A stretch of DNA of 64,000 nt from CAVRUD01 sp963724285 (GTDB lineage Bacteria; Chloroflexota; Chloroflexia; Thermomicrobiales; UBA6265). A program made the translations under genes and the position numbers. The notes beneath the pieces are model-generated. The model did not search any database. It saw only the letters and a list, made by a program, of their open reading frames with translations, and was not told the DNA's origin. Location of the stretch: assembly GCA_963724285.1 (NCBI GenBank), contig CAVRUD010000013.1, positions 248,001 to 312,000 on the forward strand. Direction: 5' to 3'. Below, piece after piece: positions 34,863 to 42,737 of this stretch (position 1 is its first letter; each line of letters opens with the position of its first letter).

Positions 34863-34932
34863 TTCCGCCATTGGCTCATTGGATCTCCCATTCGGATGGC
34901 GAGTTCCGCCAGTTTTCAGTGGCGCGCTCGCC

Positions 34933-34962
34933 TTGTGTCGCCTGCTGAAACGGGCATATACT
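34933..34962 (+). promoter_or_regulatory. Probable promoter of the acyl-CoA dehydrogenase gene
   Basis: TTGTGT (34933-34938) and TATACT (34957-34962) with an 18-base spacer, about 90 bases before the ATG at 35055. Confidence 0.45.
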
Positions 34963-35054
34963 CAGCCGGTTCAGGTCCCAATCGCCCCGGTGCGGGCCGA
35001 ATTGATGCAGCGACGCACGGCCCACCCCTCTCAGCCAGAAGGAAGCACGAGCAG

Positions 35055-36278
35055 ATGAATTTCGAACTGTCGGCGGAACAGATCCAGGTCCGGGACATGG
35101 TGCGCGAGTTCGCCGCCCGCGAAGTCGCCCCCTACATCCAGGAGTGGGACGCCAAAGGTCAGTTCCATCGCGAGGTGCTGACCAAGATGGGCGAACTCGG
35201 CATCCTGGGTCTCCCAATCCCGGAGGAGTACGGCGGCTCCGGCTTCGACTACGTCAGTCTCGCCCTGGCCTGCGAAGAACTCGAGTACGTCGACACCTTT
35301 CTCCGTGTAGTGATGAGCGTCCACGTTGGGCTCAACAGCCTGGCGTTGCTCCAGTGGGCGACCGAGGAACAGATGCAGCGCTGGCTGACACCTCAGGCCC
35401 TTGGCGAGAAACTCGGCACCTTCGGATTGACCGAGCCCAACGCGGGCAGCGACGCGGGTGCGATCGAAACCACCGCCACCCGGGACGGCGATTCCTATAT
35501 CCTCAACGGCGCCAAGATGTGGATTTCTTTGGCCGATGTCGCCGATCACTTTCTCGTCTTCGGCAGCATCGACCGCTCCCAGAAGCACAGGGGCCTCACT
35601 GCCTTTATCGTCGAGCGCGGCATGGAGGGTTTCACCACCGGCACCATCAAGGGCAAGCTCGGGGTGCGGGCCGGCAATACGGGAGAACTCGCCTTCAACA
35701 ATGTTCGGGTTCCGCTCGAGAACCGGATCGGCGAAGAGGGCGAGGGCTTCAAGATCGCGATGAGCTGCATCGATCAGGGCCGGTTCACGGTTGGCGCCGG
35801 GGCAGTCGGTCTGATCCGGGCCTGCCTGGATGCGAGCGTCAAGTACGCCAACGAGCGCGAAACCTTCGGTGTGCCGATCGGCAAGCACCAACTCGTGCAG
35901 CAGATGATCGCCAAGATGGCGGCCGGCTACGACGCCTCATACCTGCTGACGATGAAGGCAGCCGAACTCAAGAACCGCGGTATCCGCAACACCCGCGAAA
36001 CCAGCATGATGAAGTGGTTCGCCTGCGACGCCGCCCTCCAGGCGGCAGACGATGCGATCCAGATTCACGGCTCATACGGCTTCTCCAACGAATACCCGGT
36101 CGAGCGGTTCTGGCGGAACTCGCGCGGCGCCGTCATCTACGAAGGCACCCGCGAGATCCACACGCTGCTCCAGGCCGAATACGCCCTGGGATACCGCCAG
36201 GACAAGCCGCTGCGCATGCCACAGCCGCCGGCTGCCGGCTTCGCCGAACTACGGGAGGTCGTGCTGGCCGACGGGTAG
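35055..36278 (+). CDS. Acyl-CoA dehydrogenase
   Basis: 407 residues from ATG 35055, preceded by AGAAGGA. It oxidises acyl-CoA to trans-2-enoyl-CoA with FAD, passing electrons to ETF (EtfA/EtfB are encoded at 39.7-41.5 kb). Signatures: FGLTEPNAGSDAG (FAD/substrate loop), GAKMWISLADVAD, the C-terminal IHGSYGFSNEYPVERFWR and YEGTREIHTLLQAEYALG with the likely catalytic Glu. Chain-length specificity cannot be set. An open frame extends 53 codons upstream across the promoter and was rejected as the start. Confidence 0.93.
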   Translation: MNFELSAEQIQVRDMVREFAAREVAPYIQEWDAKGQFHREVLTKMGELGILGLPIPEEYGGSGFDYVSLALACEELEYVDTFLRVVMSVHVGLNSLALLQWATEEQMQRWLTPQALGEKLGTFGLTEPNAGSDAGAIETTATRDGDSYILNGAKMWISLADVADHFLVFGSIDRSQKHRGLTAFIVERGMEGFTTGTIKGKLGVRAGNTGELAFNNVRVPLENRIGEEGEGFKIAMSCIDQGRFTVGAGAVGLIRACLDASVKYANERETFGVPIGKHQLVQQMIAKMAAGYDASYLLTMKAAELKNRGIRNTRETSMMKWFACDAALQAADDAIQIHGSYGFSNEYPVERFWRNSRGAVIYEGTREIHTLLQAEYALGYRQDKPLRMPQPPAAGFAELREVVLADG

Positions 36279-36297
36279 CGCAGCTCGACGGCGAAGT

Positions 36298-36871
36298 GGA
36301 CCCCAGGTTGAAACCTGGGGCTAAACCTACGAAGTCCCTCCGGGACTGAGAACGGACCGGCGGCGCGCAATGGAGTGAGGTGGGGGGTGACGTTTTGGCA
36401 GTTGTACTACCATCTCGTGTGGGCGACGAAAGGGCGTGAAACGATCATCGACCGTGATCGCGCAGATGTGATCCAGCGGTCGTTGCGCTCCATCTGCCAC
36501 GACCGTCGAGCCGTCGTTCATGCCGTTGGGATCATGCCAGAACATGTTCACGTCGCTGTTTCGATCCCCCCGAGTCGCGCGATTTCGGAGTTCGTCAAAG
36601 AACTCAAGGGCGAGACAAGCCACCTTCTGACCCGTGACAGCCGCGAAGGCTCGACCGGTTGGTTCGGTTGGCAAGGAGAGTACGGTGTCATCTCGTTTGG
36701 AGAGCGCTCGCTGCCGATGATCGTCTCGTACGTGGAGAACCAGGAGAGGCATCACGCGGAGAACAACCTCTTCCCGACTTTCGAGCTCATCGACCGACCC
36801 GAATTCATCAACCAGCCAGTCGTCAGTCCCGGAGGGACTTCGTAGGTTTAGCGCCAGGTTGCAACCTGGCG
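36298..36871. mobile_element. IS200-like/RAYT unit with inverted terminal palindromes
   Basis: A transposase gene is bracketed by inverted copies of about 27 bases: ACCTACGAAGTCCCTCCGGG (from 36325) and CCCGGAGGGACTTCGTAGGT (to about 36847). Outside these are hairpins CCCCAGGTTGAAACCTGGGG (36301-36320) and GCGCCAGGTTGCAACCTGGC (36851-36870). Single-strand transposons of the IS200/IS605 family and REP-associated transposases recognise such hairpins. The unit sits between the acyl-CoA dehydrogenase and thiolase genes, 20 bases after the former. Confidence 0.85.
36375..36845 (+). CDS. tnpA: IS200/REP-associated Y1 transposase
   Basis: 156 residues (GTG start) of the Y1_Tnp family. HLVWATKGRE is the first strand, the metal-binding HUH motif is IMPEHVHVAV, and the nucleophilic Tyr lies in IVSYVENQERHH, followed by a helix. 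It nicks and joins single-stranded DNA at hairpin ends. The last residues (VVSPGGTS) are encoded by the inverted terminal repeat itself, so gene and terminus overlap. All catalytic residues are present and the gene looks intact. Confidence 0.85.
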   Translation: MRWGVTFWQLYYHLVWATKGRETIIDRDRADVIQRSLRSICHDRRAVVHAVGIMPEHVHVAVSIPPSRAISEFVKELKGETSHLLTRDSREGSTGWFGWQGEYGVISFGERSLPMIVSYVENQERHHAENNLFPTFELIDRPEFINQPVVSPGGTS

Positions 36872-36926
36872 TTCCTCCCGGAACTTCCGGGCAACCAGAA
36901 CTCTCCGGACCAGAAGGGACCATCCA

Positions 36927-38126
36927 ATGCCTCCCCCCAACCAGTCCGTTATCCTCGGAGGTGTTCGCACTCCGTTCACCAAGCTCAATGGCGGCCTCTC
37001 GACCAAGAGTGCGACCGAACTCGGCTCGATCGTCATTCGGGCGGCGCTCGAGCGGTCGGGTGTCGATCCGCGCTCGGTCGATCACGTCGTCATGGGTCAG
37101 GTACTGCAAGGCGGAGCGGGTCAGAATCCGGCCAGACAGGCGGCGTTCGGCGCGGGCCTGGCCCGAACGGTGACGTCGGAAACGGTCAACCGGGTTTGCG
37201 GCTCCGGCATGCTCGCCATCGAGCAGGCCGACCTGCTGATCAGGGCGGGCGATTACGACGTTGTCGTCGCCGGCGGCATGGAGAGCATGTCGAATGCCCC
37301 GTATGCCCTGGCCAAAGCCCGCGGCGGCTACCGGATGGGGAACGGCGTCCTCGAAGACCTCATGATCAAGGACGGCCTGCTCTGCGCCGTATGCGATGTC
37401 CAGATGGGCACCCACGGCGACAACGTCTCCCAGGAGGTGGGAGTTAGTCGCGAGGAGCAAGATGCCTGGGCATTGCGCTCTCACGAAACCTACTTCGCCG
37501 CCAAAGGGCGCGGGGTGATGGCTGAGGAGATCGTCCCGGTCAACGTCCAGGTGCGCAAAGGCACGATGACCGTCGACACCGACGAGGCTCCCCGCCGGGA
37601 CACCAGCCTGGAAGCCCTCGCGAGCTTGAAACCGGTCTTCTCACCGGACGGATCCGTGACGGCCGGCAACGCGCCCGGAATCAACGACGGCGCGGCGGCG
37701 GTTGTGGTTGCGAGCGCGCATTGGGCCCAGGAGAACGGGATCACCCCCAAGGCGACGATCCTGGCGCGGGGTGTCGCCGGATGGGACGCGCCGTATCTGG
37801 CCTTCACGCCGGAGATGGCCGGCCGGATCGCCCTAGAACGGGCGGGGCTCACCGTCGACGTCCTTGACTTGGTCGAGATCAACGAGGCGTTCGCGAGTGT
37901 GGCCATCACCGCCGCCCGGCGACTCGGTGTCGACCCGGACAAGGTCAACGTGAATGGCGGCGCGGTCGCCCTCGGCCACCCGATCGGTGCCAGCGGCGCC
38001 AGAATCACGCTGGCGCTGGTCAACGAGTTGTACAGGCGGGGCGGCGGAATCGGAATGGCGGCCATTTGCTCCGGCGGTGGCCAGGGCGACGCCCTGATCG
38101 TCCAGGTCGAAGGTCGTGAGTCGTGA
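36927..38126 (+). CDS. Acetyl-CoA C-acetyltransferase (thiolase)
   Basis: 399 residues. Thiolase signatures are complete: ILGGVRTPFTKLNGGL at the start, the acylated Cys in VNRVCGSGM (residue about 92), NVNGGAVALGHPIGASGAR with the His, and the second Cys in AICSGGGQGD near the C-terminus. It cleaves 3-ketoacyl-CoA in beta-oxidation or condenses acetyl-CoA. AGAAGGG lies 10 bases before the ATG. Its last codons (EGRES-stop) are written by the GTGAGTC repeat, which also overlaps the next gene start. No 3-hydroxyacyl-CoA dehydrogenase is in the locus. Confidence 0.94.
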   Translation: MPPPNQSVILGGVRTPFTKLNGGLSTKSATELGSIVIRAALERSGVDPRSVDHVVMGQVLQGGAGQNPARQAAFGAGLARTVTSETVNRVCGSGMLAIEQADLLIRAGDYDVVVAGGMESMSNAPYALAKARGGYRMGNGVLEDLMIKDGLLCAVCDVQMGTHGDNVSQEVGVSREEQDAWALRSHETYFAAKGRGVMAEEIVPVNVQVRKGTMTVDTDEAPRRDTSLEALASLKPVFSPDGSVTAGNAPGINDGAAAVVVASAHWAQENGITPKATILARGVAGWDAPYLAFTPEMAGRIALERAGLTVDVLDLVEINEAFASVAITAARRLGVDPDKVNVNGGAVALGHPIGASGARITLALVNELYRRGGGIGMAAICSGGGQGDALIVQVEGRES

Positions 38127-38200
38127 GTCGTGAGATAAGGGACGGCAAGGCAGCCGATCGTCAAGAATCACTCACGTCTCACGTCTCACGTCTCACGACC
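38112..38200. repeat. GTGAGTC/GTGAGAC repeat pair at a gene junction
   Basis: GGTCGTGAGTCGTGAGTCGT (from 38112) faces CGTCTCACGTCTCACGACC (to 38200) as an inverted repeat with a loop of about 45 bases. It spans the thiolase stop and the beginning of the gamma-carbonic-anhydrase frame. Confidence 0.75.
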
Positions 38201-38788
38201 CCGGCAGAACTCCGGCCGGTCATTCTGCCCTTCAACGGCGTCTGGCCGCGGATCGCCGACGACGCGTTTGTCGCTCCCGGCGCCGTGGTTGTCGGCGATG
38301 TCGAGATCGGCTTGCAGGCCAGCGTCTGGTTCCATGTCACGATCCGGGGCGACGTCGCCCCGATTCGGATCGGTGCCCGCACGAATATCCAGGACGCCTC
38401 CGTTATCCACGTGGACGGCGGCGTTCCGTGCGTCATCGCGGATGACGTCACGGTTGGCCACAACGCGATCGTCCACGCCAGCGTGATCGAACCTGGCGTA
38501 ACGATCGGCATGGGAGCCATCGTCCTTTCCAACTGTACCGTCGGCGCCGGGGCGGTCATCGCCGCCGGGGCGGTCGTCCCGGAAGGGACTGAAGTAGCTC
38601 CTGGTACGACGATGATGGGGGTTCCCGCTCGGGATCGCGGACCGCTGGCACCCGAGCGCAAGGCGTTACTGGACTCCATTGCGGCGAAGTACGCGCGCAA
38701 CGGAGCGATGTTCCGCCAGATCATCGCGGACGTGACGAATGAGGCAGAAGACGAATCGCCGAGCGGTGAGTTTCTGGAGGAATCGTAA
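38123..38788 (+). CDS. Gamma-class carbonic anhydrase / hexapeptide-repeat protein (YrdA-like)
   Basis: 221 residues as opened from GTG 38123, which lies in the repeat and overlaps the thiolase stop. The conserved protein begins around RPVILPFNGVWPRIADDAFV (residue about 33). It is a left-handed beta-helix with the three zinc His in VIHVDG and VGHNAIVHA, the layout of gamma carbonic anhydrases such as YrdA/CaiE. No ATG or GTG precedes the conserved part other than those in the repeat, so the repeat seems to supply the first 30 residues. Such proteins often sit next to CoA-metabolism genes, as here. Confidence 0.85.
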   Translation: MSREIRDGKAADRQESLTSHVSRLTTPAELRPVILPFNGVWPRIADDAFVAPGAVVVGDVEIGLQASVWFHVTIRGDVAPIRIGARTNIQDASVIHVDGGVPCVIADDVTVGHNAIVHASVIEPGVTIGMGAIVLSNCTVGAGAVIAAGAVVPEGTEVAPGTTMMGVPARDRGPLAPERKALLDSIAAKYARNGAMFRQIIADVTNEAEDESPSGEFLEES

Positions 38789-38864
38789 CGACGCTGGATT
38801 GAAGCTCATCTTTCGTTGGTCACGCGCGTCGCGGGCCTGGCGCGTCAACCGGTGGGGGAAACGC

Positions 38865-39635
38865 ATGCCAATCGAGATCCACGAGGACGGCCGCATCGCA
38901 GTCGTGGTGATCAACCGACCGGAAGCGCTCAATGCATTCGACGCCCAGCACCTGCGCGACTTCATCTCCGTGTTCCGGGATCTCAGCACCGACAAGGAAG
39001 TCCGAGCCGTCGTGCTCACTGGCGCTGGCGACCGCGCCTTTGCCGCCGGGGCCGATATCCGCGCCATGCGGGAGATGGACCACGAGGCCGGCCGGGAGTT
39101 CGGTCGCCTGGGGCATGGAGCGGCCTACGCGCTCGAATCCCTGCCGCAGCCGGTGATCGCGGCGGTGAACGGTTTCGCGCTCGGCGGAGGGTGCGAGCTG
39201 GCGCTGGCGTCGGACATCCGCCTCGCCTCGGAGAATGCCGTCTTTGCCCAGCCTGAGGCTGGGCTCGGGATCTGCCCCGGCTGGGGCGCAACCCAGCGCC
39301 TCCCTCGAATCGTCGGTCCTGGAATCGCCGCCGAATTGATCTTCACCGGGCGGAGGGTAATCGCCGAGGAAGCGCTCCGGATTGGCCTGGTCAATGCCGT
39401 CTACCCGGCCGAAACGCTGATCGATAAGGCCAAGGAGATGGCTCACCAGATCGCGGCCAACAGCCCGATGGCGATCGCGGCGGCCAAGCAAGCCATGGCT
39501 GCATCCTATGGCGAATCCGGCAAGGGCCTCGCCATCGAGCTCGACTTCTTCGCCCGCTCCTTCTCCACGCATGACCAACACGAAGGCATGACCGCCTTCC
39601 TCGAAAAGCGTAAGCCCGCCTTCACAGGCTCCTAA
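38865..39635 (+). CDS. Enoyl-CoA hydratase/isomerase
   Basis: 256 residues from ATG 38865 (GGGGGAA upstream). It is a crotonase-fold enzyme: the oxyanion-hole regions are AFAAGADIRAMREM and NGFALGGGCELALASD, and the active-site loop QPEAGLGICPGWGATQRL has the first catalytic Glu. It hydrates enoyl-CoA in beta-oxidation, between the acyl-CoA dehydrogenase and thiolase steps encoded just upstream. A 42-codon upstream extension overlaps the carbonic-anhydrase gene end and lacks similarity. Confidence 0.93.
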   Translation: MPIEIHEDGRIAVVVINRPEALNAFDAQHLRDFISVFRDLSTDKEVRAVVLTGAGDRAFAAGADIRAMREMDHEAGREFGRLGHGAAYALESLPQPVIAAVNGFALGGGCELALASDIRLASENAVFAQPEAGLGICPGWGATQRLPRIVGPGIAAELIFTGRRVIAEEALRIGLVNAVYPAETLIDKAKEMAHQIAANSPMAIAAAKQAMAASYGESGKGLAIELDFFARSFSTHDQHEGMTAFLEKRKPAFTGS

Positions 39636-39640
39636 TTCTC

Positions 39641-39666
39641 GTCTCACGTCTCACGTCTCACGTCTC
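39641..39666. repeat. GTCTCAC tandem repeat, single arm
   Basis: GTCTCAC is repeated more than three times (39641-39666) between the hydratase stop and the etfB ribosome-binding site (GGAGGA directly after). It is the single-arm form of the elements at 32.5 and 38.1 kb. Confidence 0.75.
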
Positions 39667-39677
39667 GGAGGAACCCA

Positions 39678-40433
39678 TTGAACATCGTAGTGCTCGTCAA
39701 ACAGGTCCCGGATATGAACGCGGTCAAGATCGACCGCGCCTCCGGGAAGCCGGTGCTCAGCGGTCAGCTCGTGGTCAGTTCCTTTGACGAGTACGCCATC
39801 GAGGAGGCGATCCGGCTCAAAGAAGCCCACGGCGGCGAAGTCACGGTCGTCAGCGCCGGACCGGCATCAGCCAAAGACGCGATCACCCGGGCGCTTGCCA
39901 TGGGCGCCGACAAGGGAGTCCATCTACTCACCAGCGACACGTCCAAGGTAGACACGCTCTCGCTGGCATCCGCCCTCGCTGGAGCGCTCAAGGGACTCAC
40001 GTTCGATCTGGTCATCCTCGGCCAGAACTCGGACGACTCAACTACAGGGCATGTCGGCCAGCAACTGGCCGAACTCCTCGGCCTGCCGAGCATCTCGTCG
40101 GTCACAGAGCTCTCGGTGACCGACAACCACCTCACTGCGGCGCGCGACACTGAAGATGGCAAGCAGACCGTCGAACTCGACCTGCCGGCAGTCGTGCTGG
40201 CGATGACCGGCTTGAACCAGCCGCGCTACCCATCTCTCAAAGGCATCATGGCGGCCAAGAAGAAGCCGATCGAGCAGTCACCGCTGGCGATCGAGGCGGC
40301 ACCGGACCGCGTGACCTGGAGCGAGCCCTTTGTGCCGGAGCGCACGGTCCAGGGAGTCATCCTCCAGGACGTACCGGCGGCCGACGCCGCCAAGCAACTC
40401 GTCTCCTGGCTGAAGGAGCGCAAACTGGTCTAG
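39678..40433 (+). CDS. etfB: Electron transfer flavoprotein beta subunit
   Basis: 251 residues, start TTG at 39678 with GGAGGA eight bases upstream. It begins NIVVLVKQVPDMNAVKID and carries the ETF-beta signature VELDLPAVVLAMTGLNQPR (residues about 160-180). With EtfA it accepts electrons from acyl-CoA dehydrogenase and passes them to the quinone pool or another acceptor. etfA starts 74 bases downstream. Confidence 0.94.
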   Translation: MNIVVLVKQVPDMNAVKIDRASGKPVLSGQLVVSSFDEYAIEEAIRLKEAHGGEVTVVSAGPASAKDAITRALAMGADKGVHLLTSDTSKVDTLSLASALAGALKGLTFDLVILGQNSDDSTTGHVGQQLAELLGLPSISSVTELSVTDNHLTAARDTEDGKQTVELDLPAVVLAMTGLNQPRYPSLKGIMAAKKKPIEQSPLAIEAAPDRVTWSEPFVPERTVQGVILQDVPAADAAKQLVSWLKERKLV

Positions 40434-40507
40434 CTGGTTTAGCCGGTCTAGACAACCCTACTTTGAACCTCCTAGAGCCGCCCCTTCGACCCAGAGTTGG
40501 AGCACCC

Positions 40508-41497
40508 ATGACCGATTCGAACAAGCATGTCCTCGTGGTGACGGAGACGACCGGTAGCGATCTCCGCCCCGTCTCGCTCGAGGTCGTCACTGCCGGAAAG
40601 CAGATCGCGGCCGCCACGGGCGGACCGGTGACAGTCCTGGTGATGGGCTCGGGCATTGCCGCCGCTGCCGCCTCGCTTGGCGCGACGGGAGTCGACCGGG
40701 TGCTCGTCGCCGACGACGCCAGGCTCACCCATATCACCAGCGAATCAGCCGCCGCTGTCCTGGTGGCGGCAATCCAGCAGGTATCGCCTGGCATCGTCCT
40801 GATTCCGGGAACGACCTCGGGCCGGGACTACGCGCCGCGCGCCGCCGCTCGGTTGGGCGTGGGCCTCGCGGCCGATTGCGTCGAGCTCTCGGTCGAGGAC
40901 GGCAATCTGGTTGCGGTGCGCCCCGTGCTTGGCGGCAAGGTCCAGACCGCCGTGCGTATGCCCGGTAGCCGCCCACAGATGGCGACGGTCCGACCCGGAA
41001 GCTTCGAGAAGGCCAGCGGCGGCGGGGGAACTGCCGAGACGGAACAACTCTCCGTCTCCCTTAATCCGAACGATCTCCGGGTGACGGTCACCGGGATTTC
41101 CGATGCCGAAGCAGGCGCGGCGAGTCTCGATTCCGCGCCGGTGATCGTTTCTGGAGGACGCGGCCTAAAGGAGCCGGACAAGTTCTCGCTGATTGAGGAC
41201 CTGGCCGGTGCGCTCAACGCGGCCGTTGGAGCGTCGCGGGCGGTGGTTGATGCCGGCTGGCGGCCGCACCATGAGCAGGTGGGGCAGACCGGCCGGACGG
41301 TATCGCCAAAGCTTTACATCGCGGTCGGCATCAGCGGCGCCGTCCAGCACCTGGTCGGCATGCAGGGGTCGGAAACGATCGTAGCCATCAACCGCGATCC
41401 GGATGCTCCTATCTTCAAGATCGCGTCGTTCGGGATCGTCGGCGACCTCTTCGAGGTCGTCCCTGCGCTTGTCGCCGAATTGAACGCCGCCAAATAG
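40508..41497 (+). CDS. etfA: Electron transfer flavoprotein alpha subunit
   Basis: 329 residues from ATG 40508 (GGAG nearby). The C-terminal FAD-binding domain is clear: SGGRGLKEPDKFSLIEDLA, VDAGWRPHHEQVGQTGRTV, KLYIAVGISGAVQHLVGM and INRDPDAPIFKIASFGIVGD. The N-terminal domain starts HVLVVTETTGSDLRP. It forms the ETF heterodimer with EtfB and ends the beta-oxidation locus; a terminator-like hairpin follows. Confidence 0.94.
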   Translation: MTDSNKHVLVVTETTGSDLRPVSLEVVTAGKQIAAATGGPVTVLVMGSGIAAAAASLGATGVDRVLVADDARLTHITSESAAAVLVAAIQQVSPGIVLIPGTTSGRDYAPRAAARLGVGLAADCVELSVEDGNLVAVRPVLGGKVQTAVRMPGSRPQMATVRPGSFEKASGGGGTAETEQLSVSLNPNDLRVTVTGISDAEAGAASLDSAPVIVSGGRGLKEPDKFSLIEDLAGALNAAVGASRAVVDAGWRPHHEQVGQTGRTVSPKLYIAVGISGAVQHLVGMQGSETIVAINRDPDAPIFKIASFGIVGDLFEVVPALVAELNAAK

Positions 41498-41526
41498 CAT
41501 CTTGCTGGCGAGGTGTCTGCGCGGAA

Positions 41527-41566
41527 AGCGGAGTGGCGGCATTTCACCCCCACTCCGCTCTCGTTT
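41527..41566 (+). terminator. Putative intrinsic terminator after etfA
   Basis: AGCGGAGT (41527-41534) pairs with ACTCCGCT (41552-41559) around a 17-base loop, followed by CTCGTTTCC. It lies 30 bases after the etfA stop. Confidence 0.45.
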
Positions 41567-41630
41567 CCTGCGGTAAGATCGTTGGCCAATCGGCGGGGAT
41601 GATCGTTCTCGGAGTTGAGAAGGAGTCCAT

Positions 41631-42593
41631 ATGAAGGTCGGGATCTTCACCGTGCTGTTTTCGGGGCGTCCGCTTGAAGAGACGCTCGATTACGTCAAGC
41701 AGGCCGGCTGCACCGCCGTCGAGATCGGCACCGGCGGCTACCCAGGAGATGCCCACTGCAAGCCATCCGAGCTGCTCGGCGACAAGGGCGCCCTGAAGAG
41801 ATTCCAGGACGCGATCTCGAGCCGTGGACTGGAGATCAGCGCCCTGTCGTGCCATGGAAACCCACTCCATCCACAGAAGGAGATCGCCCGGGCACACGAC
41901 GCCACCTTCCGCGACACCGTCAAACTGGCGGCGGAGCTCGGCGTCCAGAACGTGATCACCTTCTCCGGCTGCCCTGGCGACTCCGAAGGCTCGAAGTACC
42001 CGAACTGGGTCACCTGCCCCTGGCCGCCGGACTACGGCCAGATCCTTGAGTGGCAGTGGGCCGAGAAGGCGACACCGTACTGGTCGGACACCGCCAAGTT
42101 CGCCAAGGATCACGGGGTCCGGATCGCGATCGAACTGCACCCCGGCTTCATCGCCTACCACACCGAGAGCTTCCTCCGCCTGCGCGAGATCGGCGGCGAG
42201 ACAATCGGCGTGAACTTCGACCCTTCCCATCTCTTCTGGCAGGGCATGGACCCGCTCGTCTGCGTCCGCGAGCTGGGCGATTCCATCTTCCACGTCCACG
42301 CCAAGGACACCTGGCTGGACGAGCCGAACATCAAACGCAACGGCGTCCTCGACACGAAGCAGTACACCGACGAGAAGAACCGCTCCTGGATCTTCCGCAC
42401 GGTGGGCTACGGCCACGGCACCGAGTTCTGGCGGGCATTCATCAGTGAGCTGCGTTTGGCGGGCTACGACGGCGCCCTCTCGATCGAGCACGAAGACTCG
42501 ATCCTCAGCATCAACGAAGGCTTCACCCGCGCCGCGAAGTTCCTCACCGAGACCGTCATCACGGAGCAGCCCGGCGAGGCGTGGTGGGTCTAG
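41631..42593 (+). CDS. Sugar phosphate isomerase/epimerase (xylose-isomerase-like TIM barrel)
   Basis: 320 residues, AP-endonuclease-2/xylose-isomerase-like fold. Metal-ligand regions are visible: GVRIAIELHPGF (Glu and His), IGVNFDPSHLFW (Asp and His), IFHVHAKDTW (His) and ALSIEHEDSIL (Glu). AAGGAG precedes the ATG. It is followed by a Gfo/Idh/MocA dehydrogenase 145 bases downstream, a common pair in inositol or rare-sugar degradation. Exact substrate unknown. Confidence 0.9.
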   Translation: MKVGIFTVLFSGRPLEETLDYVKQAGCTAVEIGTGGYPGDAHCKPSELLGDKGALKRFQDAISSRGLEISALSCHGNPLHPQKEIARAHDATFRDTVKLAAELGVQNVITFSGCPGDSEGSKYPNWVTCPWPPDYGQILEWQWAEKATPYWSDTAKFAKDHGVRIAIELHPGFIAYHTESFLRLREIGGETIGVNFDPSHLFWQGMDPLVCVRELGDSIFHVHAKDTWLDEPNIKRNGVLDTKQYTDEKNRSWIFRTVGYGHGTEFWRAFISELRLAGYDGALSIEHEDSILSINEGFTRAAKFLTETVITEQPGEAWWV

Positions 42594-42606
42594 GACGAGA
42601 CGAGAG

Positions 42607-42720
42607 GGGGACACGGCTAAGCCGTGAGGAGGACAGCCCTGCGGGCTGAGGGGGAGAGGGGGAGACGGCCTCGTCCCTCCCCCTCCCCTTCTCCCCCTCA
42701 CGGCGATAGCCGTGTCCCCT
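42607..42720. repeat. Inverted repeat with ACACGGCT arms
   Basis: GGGGACACGGCTAAGCCGTG (from 42607) and CACGGCGATAGCCGTGTCCC (to about 42718) are inverted, enclosing purine-rich GGGGGAGAGGGGGAG and its pyrimidine counterpart. The whole 114 bases can fold into one long stem in the gap between the isomerase and dehydrogenase genes, leaving AAAGGAGGG as ribosome-binding site of the latter. Confidence 0.7.
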
Positions 42721-42737
42721 CCGAAAAGGAGGGCTCC

